A DNA stretch of 64,000 nt from Asanoa iriomotensis. Lineage in GTDB: Bacteria; Actinomycetota; Actinomycetes; Mycobacteriales; Micromonosporaceae. The stretch lies in NCBI RefSeq assembly GCF_016862515.1, contig NZ_BONC01000002.1:1-64000 (forward strand). The letters run 5' to 3'. Below the pieces are notes generated by a model, which was given only the letters and a program-made list of their open reading frames with translations, did not search any database and was not told where the DNA came from. Below are positions 17,556-26,349 of the stretch, in pieces (the stretch's first letter is position 1; each line of letters starts with the position of its first letter). A program made the translations under genes and the position numbers.

Positions 17556-18806
17556 GTGCCCACCCATAGCCCCCGGCGGCCGACCTCCGGCCCGCCGGAC
17601 CGGCCGTGGTTCCGGCCCGAGCCGATCTCGCTGGCCCCCGTGGCCGAGCCGCCGGCGCCGGAGCCGACCGCCAACCCGGCCGGCGTCGCGCTGGCCAGGG
17701 TCTACGCGTTGTTCCCGGCGGCCATCCGGTTGAGTTGCGGCATCGCGGTCGCGGTCGTCGCGCTGGCGGTCCAGGAGCCTCCGGTGCAGTCGGTGCCGCT
17801 GGCGCTGGCCGTCGTCGTGCTGACGATCTGGTCCTACGTCTTCTATCGCCAGACCGTCGACAACGGCATCCGGGCCCGGGTCGTCCTGGTCGACGGCGCG
17901 CTCACCGCGATCGCCTGCCTGTGCATGCGGGTGCTGGTCGCGCCCGACGTGATGCCCGGCGGCGTGAGCTGGATCGCGGTGCTCGCCAGCACCTCGATCA
18001 TCACGGCCCAGTTCGCGCTGCGCGTGGTGCACGGCGTGCTGTTCGGGTTCGTCCTGGCCGCCTCTTACTGCGTCGGAGCCTTGATCTCCGGCCACAAGGC
18101 CGAGGCGATCAGCCACACGATCCTGCTGGTCGTGCAGACGTTCCTCGCGGCCGGCCTGGTCTACGTCACCCGGCGCAGCGCCCGTGCCGCCGACGGGATC
18201 TTCACCGAGTACCAGCGCGCACACCGCGAGTCGGTGATCGCGCGGGCGGCCCGAGAGGCCGAGCGCAAGCAGAACCGCGACCTGCACGACACCGTGCTCT
18301 CGACGCTGACCATGGTCGGCCTCGGCGGCGTCGCCGGGCAGTCGCCGATGCTGCGCGCCCGGGCCTCGGCAGACCTGCGCACCCTGTTCGACCCGGCCCG
18401 CCGCCCGGTCGCCGACCCGGCGGCCAAGGTCTCGCTCGACGAGCGGCTGCGGCTGATCGTCGAGCGCTACGAGGGCTACCCACTGACCGCGGCGCTCGAG
18501 CCGTGTCTGGTGCCGTCGTCCGTCGCCGACGCGATCGCGGAGAGCGCCGACGCCGCGCTGTCCAACGTGGTGCGGCATGCCGAGGGATCGGTCGCCTGGC
18601 TGCGGCTGCACCAGACCCGGGAGTCGGCGACCGTCGAGGTGATCGACGTCGGCCCCGGCTTCGACATCGCCGCGATCCCACCGTATCGATACGGCATCCG
18701 CGAGTCGATCATGGCGCGGATGGCGGCGGTCGGCGGTGCCGCGCGGATCGACACCGCGCCCGGCAACGGGACGCGCATTCACCTGGAGTGGGTCGATGTC
18801 GGCTGA
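17556..18806 (+). CDS. Sensor histidine kinase (NarL/DesK-type, HisKA_3)
   Basis: This is a 416-aa protein from a GTG at 17556. An N-terminal Pro-rich stretch is followed by about six membrane helices (residues 48-207). A dimerisation helix then carries the phospho-acceptor His244 in ERKQNRDLHDTVLSTLTMVG. The ATPase domain has an N box (ALSNVVRHAEG), a G1 box (VIDVGPGFD) and a G2-type segment (YGIRESIMARMAAVGG), all intact. It would phosphorylate the response regulator encoded two genes on. It overlaps the next gene by 11 bp. The sensed signal is unknown, but its place between nuoH and nuoI suggests a link to respiration or membrane state. Confidence 0.9.
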   Translation: MPTHSPRRPTSGPPDRPWFRPEPISLAPVAEPPAPEPTANPAGVALARVYALFPAAIRLSCGIAVAVVALAVQEPPVQSVPLALAVVVLTIWSYVFYRQTVDNGIRARVVLVDGALTAIACLCMRVLVAPDVMPGGVSWIAVLASTSIITAQFALRVVHGVLFGFVLAASYCVGALISGHKAEAISHTILLVVQTFLAAGLVYVTRRSARAADGIFTEYQRAHRESVIARAAREAERKQNRDLHDTVLSTLTMVGLGGVAGQSPMLRARASADLRTLFDPARRPVADPAAKVSLDERLRLIVERYEGYPLTAALEPCLVPSSVADAIAESADAALSNVVRHAEGSVAWLRLHQTRESATVEVIDVGPGFDIAAIPPYRYGIRESIMARMAAVGGAARIDTAPGNGTRIHLEWVDVG

Positions 18807-19926
18807 GCGGCTGCGCAGCGCCGGCGCCGCCGTGGTGGCCACGGCCGACCGGGGCGGCCGGGTCGCCGCCGTCGTCATCGCGTTCGGCTGGCATTTCGCG
18901 GTCAACGTGCCCGGCATCGCCGGCGGCTGGACCGACTACCGCGTGCCCTGGGCCGCGGCTGCCGGCTGGGTGCTGTTCGTCGTTGTCGGCGTGCTCGCCA
19001 CCGCGCGGCTGTTCTACGGATTCGCGGTGCCGGTCCTCCCGCTGCTGGCCGTGCTGCTGATCGTCGACGTGCTGGTCATCGCCGTCACACCCGACCTGAA
19101 GATCTTCACCAGCCTCAACTGGGCCTGGGGCACGATCGGGTGGTTCGCGCTGCTCCTGCTCTACGACCGAGGCATCGGCACGCTGGTCGGCGTGCTCGTC
19201 GCCAACGCCGTCTTCGGCCTGGTCGGCGTCATCGCGGCCAGCCCCGACGGGCACGGCGCGGTCGACCTGAGCCGCTTCGTCATGTACATCTACGGCACCG
19301 GCGTCCTGCCCATCGCCCTCCACGCGGCGATGAGCGCTTTGCGCGAGACCGCGAGCAACGCAGCGGTCAGCGAGGCGGCCCGCGCCGCACTGGAGTCCGA
19401 GCGCCTCGGCGCCGCACACGCCCAGCAGGAACGCCAGGAGCGGCTCGGCATCGTCTCCGAGGCCGCCGGCGCCCTGCTGCACGACCTCGCCACCGGGCGC
19501 GCTGACCCGGCCGACCTCGACGTGCAGCGGTCCTGCGCGCTCGCCGCGGCCCGGCTCCGCCGCCTCATCGCCGAGTCCGATGACGTCCCCGACCCACTCC
19601 TGCACGAGCTGCGCGCCTGCGTCGACGTGGCCGAGCGCCAGGGCGTGCCGGTCGACCTGATCGCGGTCGGCGAGCTGCCCGAGCTCGACGTCGCGATCCG
19701 GCGCCGGCTCGCGGAGCCGTTGGCCGCGACGCTGGCGACCGCGCGGGACTGGGCCCGGGTGACGGTGGTGGCACAACCGGACGAGGTGGTGGTCAGCCTG
19801 ACCACCCCGGCGACGGCGGGGCCGGCCAAGGAGGCGCACTCCTGGCCGATGAACGGCGTAGTGGACTACTGGTACGAGCGGGACGAGGAACTCCTATGGG
19901 CGCAGACACGATGGCGGGCGGCATGA
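18796..19926 (+). CDS. Histidine kinase-like membrane protein lacking catalytic motifs
   Basis: This is a 376-aa protein whose ATG overlaps the kinase gene by 11 bp. About five or six membrane helices (residues 20-175) precede a coiled segment (EAARAALESERLGAAHAQQERQERLG) and a domain laid out like a kinase core. The position of the phospho-acceptor reads GIVSEAAGALLHDLATG, offset from the usual motif. No N box, DxGxG or GxGL motif is visible. It is therefore probably a pseudokinase partner that dimerises with or tunes the neighbouring kinase. Its stop lies 28 bp inside the response-regulator gene, so all three are co-translated. Confidence 0.75.
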   Translation: MSAERLRSAGAAVVATADRGGRVAAVVIAFGWHFAVNVPGIAGGWTDYRVPWAAAAGWVLFVVVGVLATARLFYGFAVPVLPLLAVLLIVDVLVIAVTPDLKIFTSLNWAWGTIGWFALLLLYDRGIGTLVGVLVANAVFGLVGVIAASPDGHGAVDLSRFVMYIYGTGVLPIALHAAMSALRETASNAAVSEAARAALESERLGAAHAQQERQERLGIVSEAAGALLHDLATGRADPADLDVQRSCALAAARLRRLIAESDDVPDPLLHELRACVDVAERQGVPVDLIAVGELPELDVAIRRRLAEPLAATLATARDWARVTVVAQPDEVVVSLTTPATAGPAKEAHSWPMNGVVDYWYERDEELLWAQTRWRAA

Positions 19927-20618
19927 CGTACGGGTCGGGGGACGCACGGGTGGCGGTCGCGATCGTCGACGACCACCCCGTGGTCCTCGAGGGCGTGCGT
20001 TCGTGGCTGTCCGCCGACCCGCGGCTGGAGGTCGTGGCGACCGGCGACGACGTCGACGCGGTGCTGACCGCCGGCCCGGCCGACGTGATCCTGCTCGACC
20101 TGCGGCTGCACGGCCGGATGGTGGTCGACAAGGTGAGCGAGCTGTCCGCCTCCGGGCAGCGGGTGGTGGTCTACTCCGAGCACCACGAGCCGTCCACCAT
20201 CCTCGCCGTGCTCGACGCGGGCGCGGTGGCGTTCCTCGCCAAGCACGAGGGGCGCGACCACTGCGTCGACACGGTGCTGGCCGCGGCCGCCGACCGGCCC
20301 TACGTGCCGCCCTCGCTGGCCGGCGCGATGGTCGGCGACCGGCGCAGCACCCGGCCGTCGCTGTCCGACAAGGAGCGTGAGGCGCTGCTGCTCTGGTTCC
20401 AGTCGATGTCCAAGGCGTCGGTGGCCAAGCGGATGCAGATCAGCGAGCACACCGTCAAGCAATACGTGGACCGGGCGCGGATCAAGTACGCCCGGGCCGG
20501 GCGGCCGGCGGCGACCAAATCGGCGCTGCTCGCGCGGGCGATCGAGGACGGGCTGATCCGGCCCGAAGAGATCGGGACGTACCGGTCATACGCGTCACCC
20601 GATCGGCCATCGGATTAA
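19896..20618 (+). CDS. Response regulator, NarL/LuxR family
   Basis: This is a 240-aa protein. The receiver domain has the acidic pair Asp25-Asp26 (AIVDDHPVV), phospho-acceptor Asp68 (ILLDLRLHG), Ser94 and Lys116, all conserved. A LuxR-type helix-turn-helix follows (LSDKEREALLLWFQSMSKASVAKRMQISEHTVKQYVDRARIKY, about residues 155-198). I use the ATG at 19896, preceded by GAGGA at 19884-19888; ATGs at 19911 and 19923 are possible. It is the output of the kinase and pseudokinase pair immediately upstream. Candidate targets are its own operon and the flanking nuo genes. Confidence 0.92.
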   Translation: MGADTMAGGMTYGSGDARVAVAIVDDHPVVLEGVRSWLSADPRLEVVATGDDVDAVLTAGPADVILLDLRLHGRMVVDKVSELSASGQRVVVYSEHHEPSTILAVLDAGAVAFLAKHEGRDHCVDTVLAAAADRPYVPPSLAGAMVGDRRSTRPSLSDKEREALLLWFQSMSKASVAKRMQISEHTVKQYVDRARIKYARAGRPAATKSALLARAIEDGLIRPEEIGTYRSYASPDRPSD

Positions 20619-20714
20619 CCCGCCGATCGACCGACCCCCGGTTGACTGTCATGACACTGCGTGCGCGCGAAGCCAACATGGTGACAGGTTCCTCACCCTG
20701 GAGGCCCCGTCCAG

Positions 20715-21476
20715 ATGACCGCCACCCCTTTCTTCATCCAGCCGTACCGGTTCGATGACCCCAACCCCGACGACACCAGCCCGGTGCTCGACCGCCAGCG
20801 CGCGATCGTGCTCGATCCCGGCGAAGAGGTGCGCTGGCGCGGCCAGGTCAACGTCGCCGGTTACCTGATCGGCCCGCCCGGCGGGCAGGTCGAGCGGCGC
20901 TGGACCCTGCCCCGGCCCGCCGACGTCACGATCACCGACCGCCGGCTGGCGTACGTCTGCGACGACTGGGACCTCGCCCGGGTCGGCGCGCCTCGGCACC
21001 GCGCGGTGGCGTCGTTCGGGCCGCCCCGGCCGCGCCGCCGGCCCGCCCTCGGCGGCGGCACCCGAGTGGCCACCGGCCAGATCCTCTGGCAGTGGCCCTG
21101 GCGGCTGCACCTGCTGCCCGCACCCGGCCCACAGGGCGTGCTGATCGTCTGCGACTCGATGCGCTCCAACCGGCGCCCGGCGCTGATGCTCTCCGGCGGC
21201 GTCGCCGGCGACGGCCGCGAGCTGGCGCTGCACGTCCGCCGCTCGATCGCCGGTTTCCGGCTGACCAACCCCGACATCGTCGAGCTGTCGCCGCGCGACC
21301 GCGACGAGCTGCGGCTGCGGGCCGGCTCGGCCCTGCTGCTCGACGAGCTGACCGACCCGCAGCGCGGCGTCGCCCTGCCGGGCGGCCTGCCGGTCGAGTT
21401 CGTCAACCGCGACGACTACTACCACCCGGCCCCGGTCCAAGAACAATGGGGCCTCACAGGCGGCGGACCCGCCTAG
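20715..21476 (+). CDS. Conserved hypothetical protein, soluble, unknown function
   Basis: This is a 253-aa soluble protein with no signal peptide or membrane segment. It reads like two beta-rich modules: VLDRQRAIVLDPGEEVRWRGQVNVAGYLIG followed by ADVTITDRRLAYVCDDWDL, reminiscent of PH-like/bacterial PH domains that begin with 'gE.v...g.a....' and 'vTdrRL'. A later segment, RELALHVRRSIAGFRLTNPDIVELSPRDRDELRLRAG, is helical. I do not assign a family. It is the last gene before a strong terminator (21501-21533) that separates this block from nuoI, so it probably belongs to the two-component operon. Confidence 0.7.
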   Translation: MTATPFFIQPYRFDDPNPDDTSPVLDRQRAIVLDPGEEVRWRGQVNVAGYLIGPPGGQVERRWTLPRPADVTITDRRLAYVCDDWDLARVGAPRHRAVASFGPPRPRRRPALGGGTRVATGQILWQWPWRLHLLPAPGPQGVLIVCDSMRSNRRPALMLSGGVAGDGRELALHVRRSIAGFRLTNPDIVELSPRDRDELRLRAGSALLLDELTDPQRGVALPGGLPVEFVNRDDYYHPAPVQEQWGLTGGGPA

Positions 21477-21500
21477 TCCGTCGGTCCCATCCCTCCCCGG

Positions 21501-21533
21501 CAAACAGGGCGCCCACCCCGGGCGCCCTGTTTG
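21501..21533 (+). terminator. Perfect 14-bp hairpin terminator before nuoI
   Basis: Positions 21501-21514 are an exact reverse complement of 21520-21533, with a 5-nt loop. The hairpin lies 24 bp after the stop of the hypothetical gene and 54 bp before nuoI. It implies that nuoI-nuoN is transcribed separately from nuoC-nuoH and the two-component genes. Confidence 0.88.
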
Positions 21534-21586
21534 CGTTCGGCCGCACGGATTGAATCAAGACCACCAATCACGGCAGTATGTGAACC

Positions 21587-22138
21587 ATGGGTGTACCCGG
21601 CGCTGGGTTGGCGAAGGGGCTGGCCGTCACGTTGAAGACGATGACCCGCCGCTCGCACACTCACCAATACCCCGACGTGGCCCCCGACCTGCCACCGCGG
21701 TCGCGGGGCGTGATCGCGCTGCTGACCGAGAACTGCACGGTGTGCATGCTGTGCGCCCGCGAGTGCCCCGACTGGTGCATCTACATCGACTCGCACAAGG
21801 AAGAGGTCGTCGTGCCGGGCGCGGCCCGCCCGCGCCAGCGCAACGTGCTCGACCGGTTCGACATCGACTTCTCGCTCTGCATGTATTGCGGCATCTGCAT
21901 CGAGGCGTGCCCGTTCGACGCGCTCTACTGGTCGCCCGAGTTCGAGTACGCCGAATACGACATCAAGAACCTGCTGCACGACAAGGAGCAGCTCGGCGAG
22001 TGGATGGCCACGGTGCCGGCCCCGCCCGCGCACGACCCGCACGGCGAGCCGGCCAAGGAGGAGGCGACCGCGGCCAAGCGCGCCGGCGGTGACGCACCCG
22101 GTGCGCCGCCGGCCCGCCCGCCCAGGGCACCCAGGTGA
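21587..22138 (+). CDS. nuoI: NADH-quinone oxidoreductase subunit I (NuoI)
   Basis: This is a 183-aa subunit carrying two [4Fe-4S] clusters (N6a/N6b) that pass electrons to NuoB. Cluster motifs are Cys50-x2-Cys53-x2-Cys56-x3-Cys60 ([11 protein letters not shown]) and Cys98-x2-Cys101-x2-Cys104-x3-Cys108 ([11 protein letters not shown]). All eight ligands are present. An Ala/Pro-rich C-terminal tail ends the protein. It is the first gene of the nuoI-J-K-L-M-N run, with each start overlapping the previous stop. The terminator just upstream means it must have its own promoter within about 50 bp. Confidence 0.95.
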   Translation: MGVPGAGLAKGLAVTLKTMTRRSHTHQYPDVAPDLPPRSRGVIALLTENCTVCMLCARECPDWCIYIDSHKEEVVVPGAARPRQRNVLDRFDIDFSLCMYCGICIEACPFDALYWSPEFEYAEYDIKNLLHDKEQLGEWMATVPAPPAHDPHGEPAKEEATAAKRAGGDAPGAPPARPPRAPR

Positions 22139-22638
22139 CGGGCGCCGACGTGCTGCTGCTGGCCCTCGGGGCGGTGGCGGTGGGTTCGGGCGTCCTCGTC
22201 GTGACCACGGACCAGCTCGTCCGGGCCGGCCTCTACCTCGTGGTCTGCCTCGGCGCCGTCGCCGGCCTCTACCTCGTGCTCACCGCCGAGCTGGTCGCCT
22301 GGGTGCAGGTGCTGATCTACGTGGGTGCCGTCGTCGTGTTGCTGCTGTTCGCGGTGATGCTGACCCGGGCGCCGATCGGCCGCTCCCCGGACCTCGACCG
22401 CCCCGGCCTGCCGGCCGTGCTGATCGGCGGTGGTGCCGGGCTCGGCCTGGCCGCCCTGTTCGCCGACGCGTTCCGGTGGTCGGCGGTCGAGCTGCCCGCA
22501 CCCGGCAACGCGGAGCGCATCGGCACCGAGCTGTTCCGCGCCTGGGTGCTGCCGTTCGAGGTGCTTTCGGTGCTGCTGCTGGCCGCACTGGTCGGCGCGA
22601 TCATCGTGTCCCGGCCGGACATCGGGAGCCGGTCATGA
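22135..22638 (+). CDS. nuoJ: NADH-quinone oxidoreductase subunit J (NuoJ)
   Basis: This is a 167-aa membrane subunit with about five helices, from a GTG overlapping the nuoI stop by 4 bp. The segment [30 protein letters not shown]-type helix (here [18 protein letters not shown], about residues 49-66) is the family hallmark, containing the distorted TM3 helix region. NuoJ helps couple quinone chemistry to the pumping subunits. The ORF ends four bases into nuoK (ATGA). The sequence shows no defect. Confidence 0.93.
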   Translation: MTGADVLLLALGAVAVGSGVLVVTTDQLVRAGLYLVVCLGAVAGLYLVLTAELVAWVQVLIYVGAVVVLLLFAVMLTRAPIGRSPDLDRPGLPAVLIGGGAGLGLAALFADAFRWSAVELPAPGNAERIGTELFRAWVLPFEVLSVLLLAALVGAIIVSRPDIGSRS

Positions 22639-22979
22639 GACCGGTCATCCCGTACGTCATCGGTGCGCTGCTCTTCGGCGCCGGTGTCTACGGTGTGCTG
22701 CGCCGGCGCAACGCGGTCCTGGTGCTGATGGCGGTCGAGCTGATGCTCAACGCGGTCAACCTGATCCTGGTCACCGCCGACACCACCGTGCGCGCCACCC
22801 TGCCGCACGGCGGGCAGGTGTTCGCCCTGTTCGTCATCGTGCTCGCCGCGGCCGAGGTCGGCGTGGGCCTGGCCATCGTGCTGCAGCTCTACCGGCTGCG
22901 GGCCAGCGTCGCCGTCGACACCGTGCGCCTCGACGCGGCGCCGGCCAGCGAGCTGGACGAACCCCGGGTGATCACATGA
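22635..22979 (+). CDS. nuoK: NADH-quinone oxidoreductase subunit K (NuoK)
   Basis: This is a 114-aa membrane subunit with three helices and a longer than usual polar C-terminus. The two membrane glutamates important for proton transfer are both present: in LVLMAVELMLNAVNL (TM2) and in VLAAAEVGVGLAIVL (TM3). The ATG overlaps the nuoJ stop and the gene's own stop overlaps the nuoL ATG, both as ATGA. It is the MrpC-like element of the pumping membrane arm. Confidence 0.95.
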   Translation: MRPVIPYVIGALLFGAGVYGVLRRRNAVLVLMAVELMLNAVNLILVTADTTVRATLPHGGQVFALFVIVLAAAEVGVGLAIVLQLYRLRASVAVDTVRLDAAPASELDEPRVIT

Positions 22980-24829
22980 GTGTGGACGTGCTCGGGCCGC
23001 TGCTGCCCGTCGTACCCCTGGTGGCGGCTCTTTCGGGGTTTGTCCTGCCGCTGCGGTCGCGAACCGCGGCGGCTGCTCTCGGCATCGCAGGGGCGGCCGG
23101 CGCCCTGGTGGTCGCGATTCTCCTCGCCGCCAAGGTCGAGGAGCCGTTCGAGACCGTCGTCGACTGGGTACGCATCGGCGACCTGACCGTCACCGGGGGC
23201 GTGCGGATCGACTCGGCGGCCACCTACGTCGCGGTCGCGGTCGGTGTGGTCGCGCTGGCCGTGCAGGTCTACTCGACCACCTACCTGCACGATGACGACC
23301 GCTATCCGCCGTACGCCGCCCAGGTCAGCCTGTTCACCGCCGCGATGCTGCTGGTCGTGGTCGCCGGCGACCTGATACTGCTGCTGGTCGGCTGGGAGGT
23401 CATGGGCATCTGCTCCTACCTCCTCATCGGCCACGACCGGCGGCTGTCCGAGGCGCCGCGGGCGGCGGTCAAGGCCTTCCTGGTCACGCGGGTCGGCGAC
23501 GTCGGCTTCCTGCTCGGCATCGTGCTGCTGGGCGTCAACGCGGGCAGCTTCTGGATCACGCAGGTGCTTGCCTCGCTGCCGGGCCTGCCGGCCGCCACCG
23601 TGACCGCCGCCGCGCTGCTGCTGCTGGCCGGGGTCGCCGGCAAGAGCGCGCAGTTCCCGCTGCACACCTGGTTGCCGGACGCGATGGCCGGCCCGACGCC
23701 GATCTCCGCGTTGATCCACGCGGCCACCATGGTCGCGGCCGGCATCTACGTGGTGACCCGGCTCTACCCGGTCTTCGTGCTCGGCGACCCGGCCCTGCCG
23801 GTGCTCGGCGTCATGGCCGTCATCACCGTGCTGATCGGCGCGTTCGCGGCGACCGCCCAGGACGACATCAAGCGGGTGCTCGCCTGGTCGACCGTGTCCC
23901 AGATCGGCTACATGGCGGCCGCGCTCGCCGTCGGCGCGCCCGCGGTCGCGCTGTTCCACCTGCTCACCCACGCCGCGTTCAAGGCGCTGCTGTTCCTCGG
24001 CGCCGGCTCGGTGATCCACGCGGTGGGCAGCAACTCGATGTCCGCGATGGGCGGGCTGCGCAAGCGGATGCCGGGCACGTTCTGGTCCATGACCATCGGG
24101 CTCGGCGCGCTGATCGGCCTGCCGCCGCTGGCCGGCTTCTGGAGCAAGGACGCGGTGCTGCACGCGGCCTCGTCGGCGGGGGCGGGTTGGCTGCCGGGCC
24201 TGGTCTACGGGGTCGGCCTGGCCGGCGTGCTGGTCACCGCCTGGTACGCGGGCCGCCTGTGGCTGCGCACCTTCTTCGGCGCGCCCCGGTCGCCGGCCGC
24301 GGAGACCGCGCACGAGCCGCCCTGGCCGATGGCGCTGCCGGTGCTCGTGCTGGCGGTGCCCAGCGCGCTGCTCGGCCTGCTGGCCTTCGTCGACGGCTTC
24401 GGTGCGCGGCTGAACCCGTTCGACCTGGCGGAGGTCGACCTGGCCCACGTCGGCGCCGAGACCGCCGCGCCGCTATCGGCGCTCGTGGTCGGCCTGGTGC
24501 TGGTCTGGGCGCTGTGGCGGCGGGACACCGCGGGTGACCCGGCCCGGTTCCTCGGCCCGGCGCGGTCGACGTTCGACAACGCCTTCTGGCTCGACACCGT
24601 GCAGGACCGGCTCGTGGTGCGCCCCGTGGTGGCGCTGGCCCGTGGCGCGGCCGTGGCCGACCAGCGGGTGGTCGACGGCGCGGTCGAGGGCACGGGCCAG
24701 AGCACAACCGACGCCGGCAACATCCTGGCCGCCTGGCACCGCGCCGGGCTGCCGCGGGCGGCGACCGCGCTGCTGGCCGGCGTGCTGTTGCTCGGGCTCG
24801 CGGCCGCGCTCTACGGGAGTGCGACATGA
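22976..24829 (+). CDS. nuoL: NADH-quinone oxidoreductase subunit L (NuoL)
   Basis: This is a 617-aa antiporter-like subunit with about 16 helices, the distal proton pump. The key membrane Glu is in LLVGWEVMGICSYLLIGH. The conserved Lys and broken-helix segment is VAGKSAQFPLHTWLPDAMAGPTPISALIHAATMVAAG. A later DDIKRVLAWSTVSQIGYM is the second Lys region. The C-terminal extension that forms the lateral helix is present. Proton-pathway residues therefore look intact. The start and stop overlap neighbours by 4 bp each. Confidence 0.96.
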   Translation: MSVDVLGPLLPVVPLVAALSGFVLPLRSRTAAAALGIAGAAGALVVAILLAAKVEEPFETVVDWVRIGDLTVTGGVRIDSAATYVAVAVGVVALAVQVYSTTYLHDDDRYPPYAAQVSLFTAAMLLVVVAGDLILLLVGWEVMGICSYLLIGHDRRLSEAPRAAVKAFLVTRVGDVGFLLGIVLLGVNAGSFWITQVLASLPGLPAATVTAAALLLLAGVAGKSAQFPLHTWLPDAMAGPTPISALIHAATMVAAGIYVVTRLYPVFVLGDPALPVLGVMAVITVLIGAFAATAQDDIKRVLAWSTVSQIGYMAAALAVGAPAVALFHLLTHAAFKALLFLGAGSVIHAVGSNSMSAMGGLRKRMPGTFWSMTIGLGALIGLPPLAGFWSKDAVLHAASSAGAGWLPGLVYGVGLAGVLVTAWYAGRLWLRTFFGAPRSPAAETAHEPPWPMALPVLVLAVPSALLGLLAFVDGFGARLNPFDLAEVDLAHVGAETAAPLSALVVGLVLVWALWRRDTAGDPARFLGPARSTFDNAFWLDTVQDRLVVRPVVALARGAAVADQRVVDGAVEGTGQSTTDAGNILAAWHRAGLPRAATALLAGVLLLGLAAALYGSAT

Positions 24830-26349
24830 ACGAGGCGTTCCTGGTCGCCGTGCTCGCCCTGCCCGCCCTCGGCGCGGCCGGCGCGGCACTGTGCCCCGAC
24901 CGGGCCGGCCGCTGGTGTGGCACGGTCTTCGCCGCGTTGGCGTTCGTCGCCAGCCTGCTGCTGGGGACGGCCCATCCCGCCGGCTGGTTCTCCTACGCGC
25001 CGTCCGGCCAGGGCGCGCCACCGATCGTGCCGTGGACCTCGGTCGACGTGTCCTGGGTGCCGGCCCTCGACCTGCGGCTGCATTTCGGTGTCGACGGCGT
25101 CTCGTACCCGCTGGTCGTGCTGACCACGCTGTTGACCCTGCTCTGCTGCCTCTACACCCTCTGGCACGTGCCGGCCGGTGGGCGGGGGAACACGCTGGTC
25201 GCGTTGCTGCTGGTCGTCGAGATCGGCATGCTCGGCACGTTCCTCGCCCTCGACCTCGTGCTGTTCTTCGTGTTCTTCGAGGTCGTGCTCCTGCCGATGT
25301 ACGCGATCATCGCCGGCTGGGGCGGCGACCAGCGCCGGCACGCGGCCCGCAAGTTCGCCCTCTACACGCTGTTCGGCTCGGTGCTGCTCCTGGTCGGCGT
25401 GTTCACCGTCGTCGCGGCGGCCGGCACCGCCGACCTGGTGACGCTCACCTCGGGCGCGGTCACCCTGACCCGGACCACGCAGCTCGCCGCGTTCACGCTG
25501 CTGGCGATCGCCTTCGCGGTGAAGAGCCCGCTCTGGCCGCTGCACACCTGGCTGCCCGACGCGCACACCCAGGCGCCGACGGTGGGCAGCGTGCTGCTGG
25601 CCGGCGTGCTGCTGAAGATGGGCACCTACGGCCTGATCCGGGTCGCGGTGGGCGTCGCGCCCGAGGGCGCCCGCTGGGCGTCGCCGCTGCTGGGCACGCT
25701 GGCGGTGGCGGCGATCCTGGTCGGCTGCCTGGTCTGCCTGGCGCAGACCGAGCTCAAGCGGCTGATCGCCTACTCCAGCGTCGGGCACATGGGCTTCGTG
25801 CTCCTCGGCGTCGCGACGCTGACCGCGACCGGCATCCAGGCCGCGCTGATCGGCAACGTGGCGCACGGCATCATCACCGGCCTGCTGTTCTTCCTGGCCG
25901 GCGCGGTCAAGGACCGGTTCCACACCGGTGACCTCGCGGTGCTCGGCGGCCTGCGGGAGCGGTCGCCGTGGCTGTCCGGGCTGCTGGCGTTCGCCGCGAT
26001 CGCCTCGCTCGGCCTGCCGGGCCTGGCCGGTTTCTGGGGCGAGGCCTTCGCGGTCGTGGCGGCGTTCGAGCGCGGCGGTGCCGGCTGGGTGACGCTGGGC
26101 GTGCTGGCCGCGATCGGCGGCGCGCTGACGGCCGCGTACTTCATGCGCCTCCTCGGCAAGGTGACCCACGGCGCGGCGTCGCCCGCGGTCGAGGCCCCGC
26201 CGCTGCCGGCGATCCGGATCAGCGGCCCGGAGCTGGTCGCCTGGTCGCCGCTGGTGGTGCTGGCCCTGCTGGTCGGCCTGGTGCCCGCGCTGGTCCTCGG
26301 GCTGTCCGAGGCACCGGTGCAGTCCCTGATCGAGGCGGTGACCCGGTGA
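24826..26349 (+). CDS. nuoM: NADH-quinone oxidoreductase subunit M (NuoM)
   Basis: This is a 507-aa antiporter-like pumping subunit with about 14 helices. The key Glu is in VLFFVFFEVVLLPMYAIIAGWG. The Lys of TM7 is in AFAVKSPLWPLHTWLPDAHTQAPTVGSVLLAG. The segment TELKRLIAYSSVGHMGFV carries the second Lys region. All are conserved, which implies an active proton channel. The stop overlaps the GTG of nuoN (GTGA). Confidence 0.96.
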   Translation: MNEAFLVAVLALPALGAAGAALCPDRAGRWCGTVFAALAFVASLLLGTAHPAGWFSYAPSGQGAPPIVPWTSVDVSWVPALDLRLHFGVDGVSYPLVVLTTLLTLLCCLYTLWHVPAGGRGNTLVALLLVVEIGMLGTFLALDLVLFFVFFEVVLLPMYAIIAGWGGDQRRHAARKFALYTLFGSVLLLVGVFTVVAAAGTADLVTLTSGAVTLTRTTQLAAFTLLAIAFAVKSPLWPLHTWLPDAHTQAPTVGSVLLAGVLLKMGTYGLIRVAVGVAPEGARWASPLLGTLAVAAILVGCLVCLAQTELKRLIAYSSVGHMGFVLLGVATLTATGIQAALIGNVAHGIITGLLFFLAGAVKDRFHTGDLAVLGGLRERSPWLSGLLAFAAIASLGLPGLAGFWGEAFAVVAAFERGGAGWVTLGVLAAIGGALTAAYFMRLLGKVTHGAASPAVEAPPLPAIRISGPELVAWSPLVVLALLVGLVPALVLGLSEAPVQSLIEAVTR

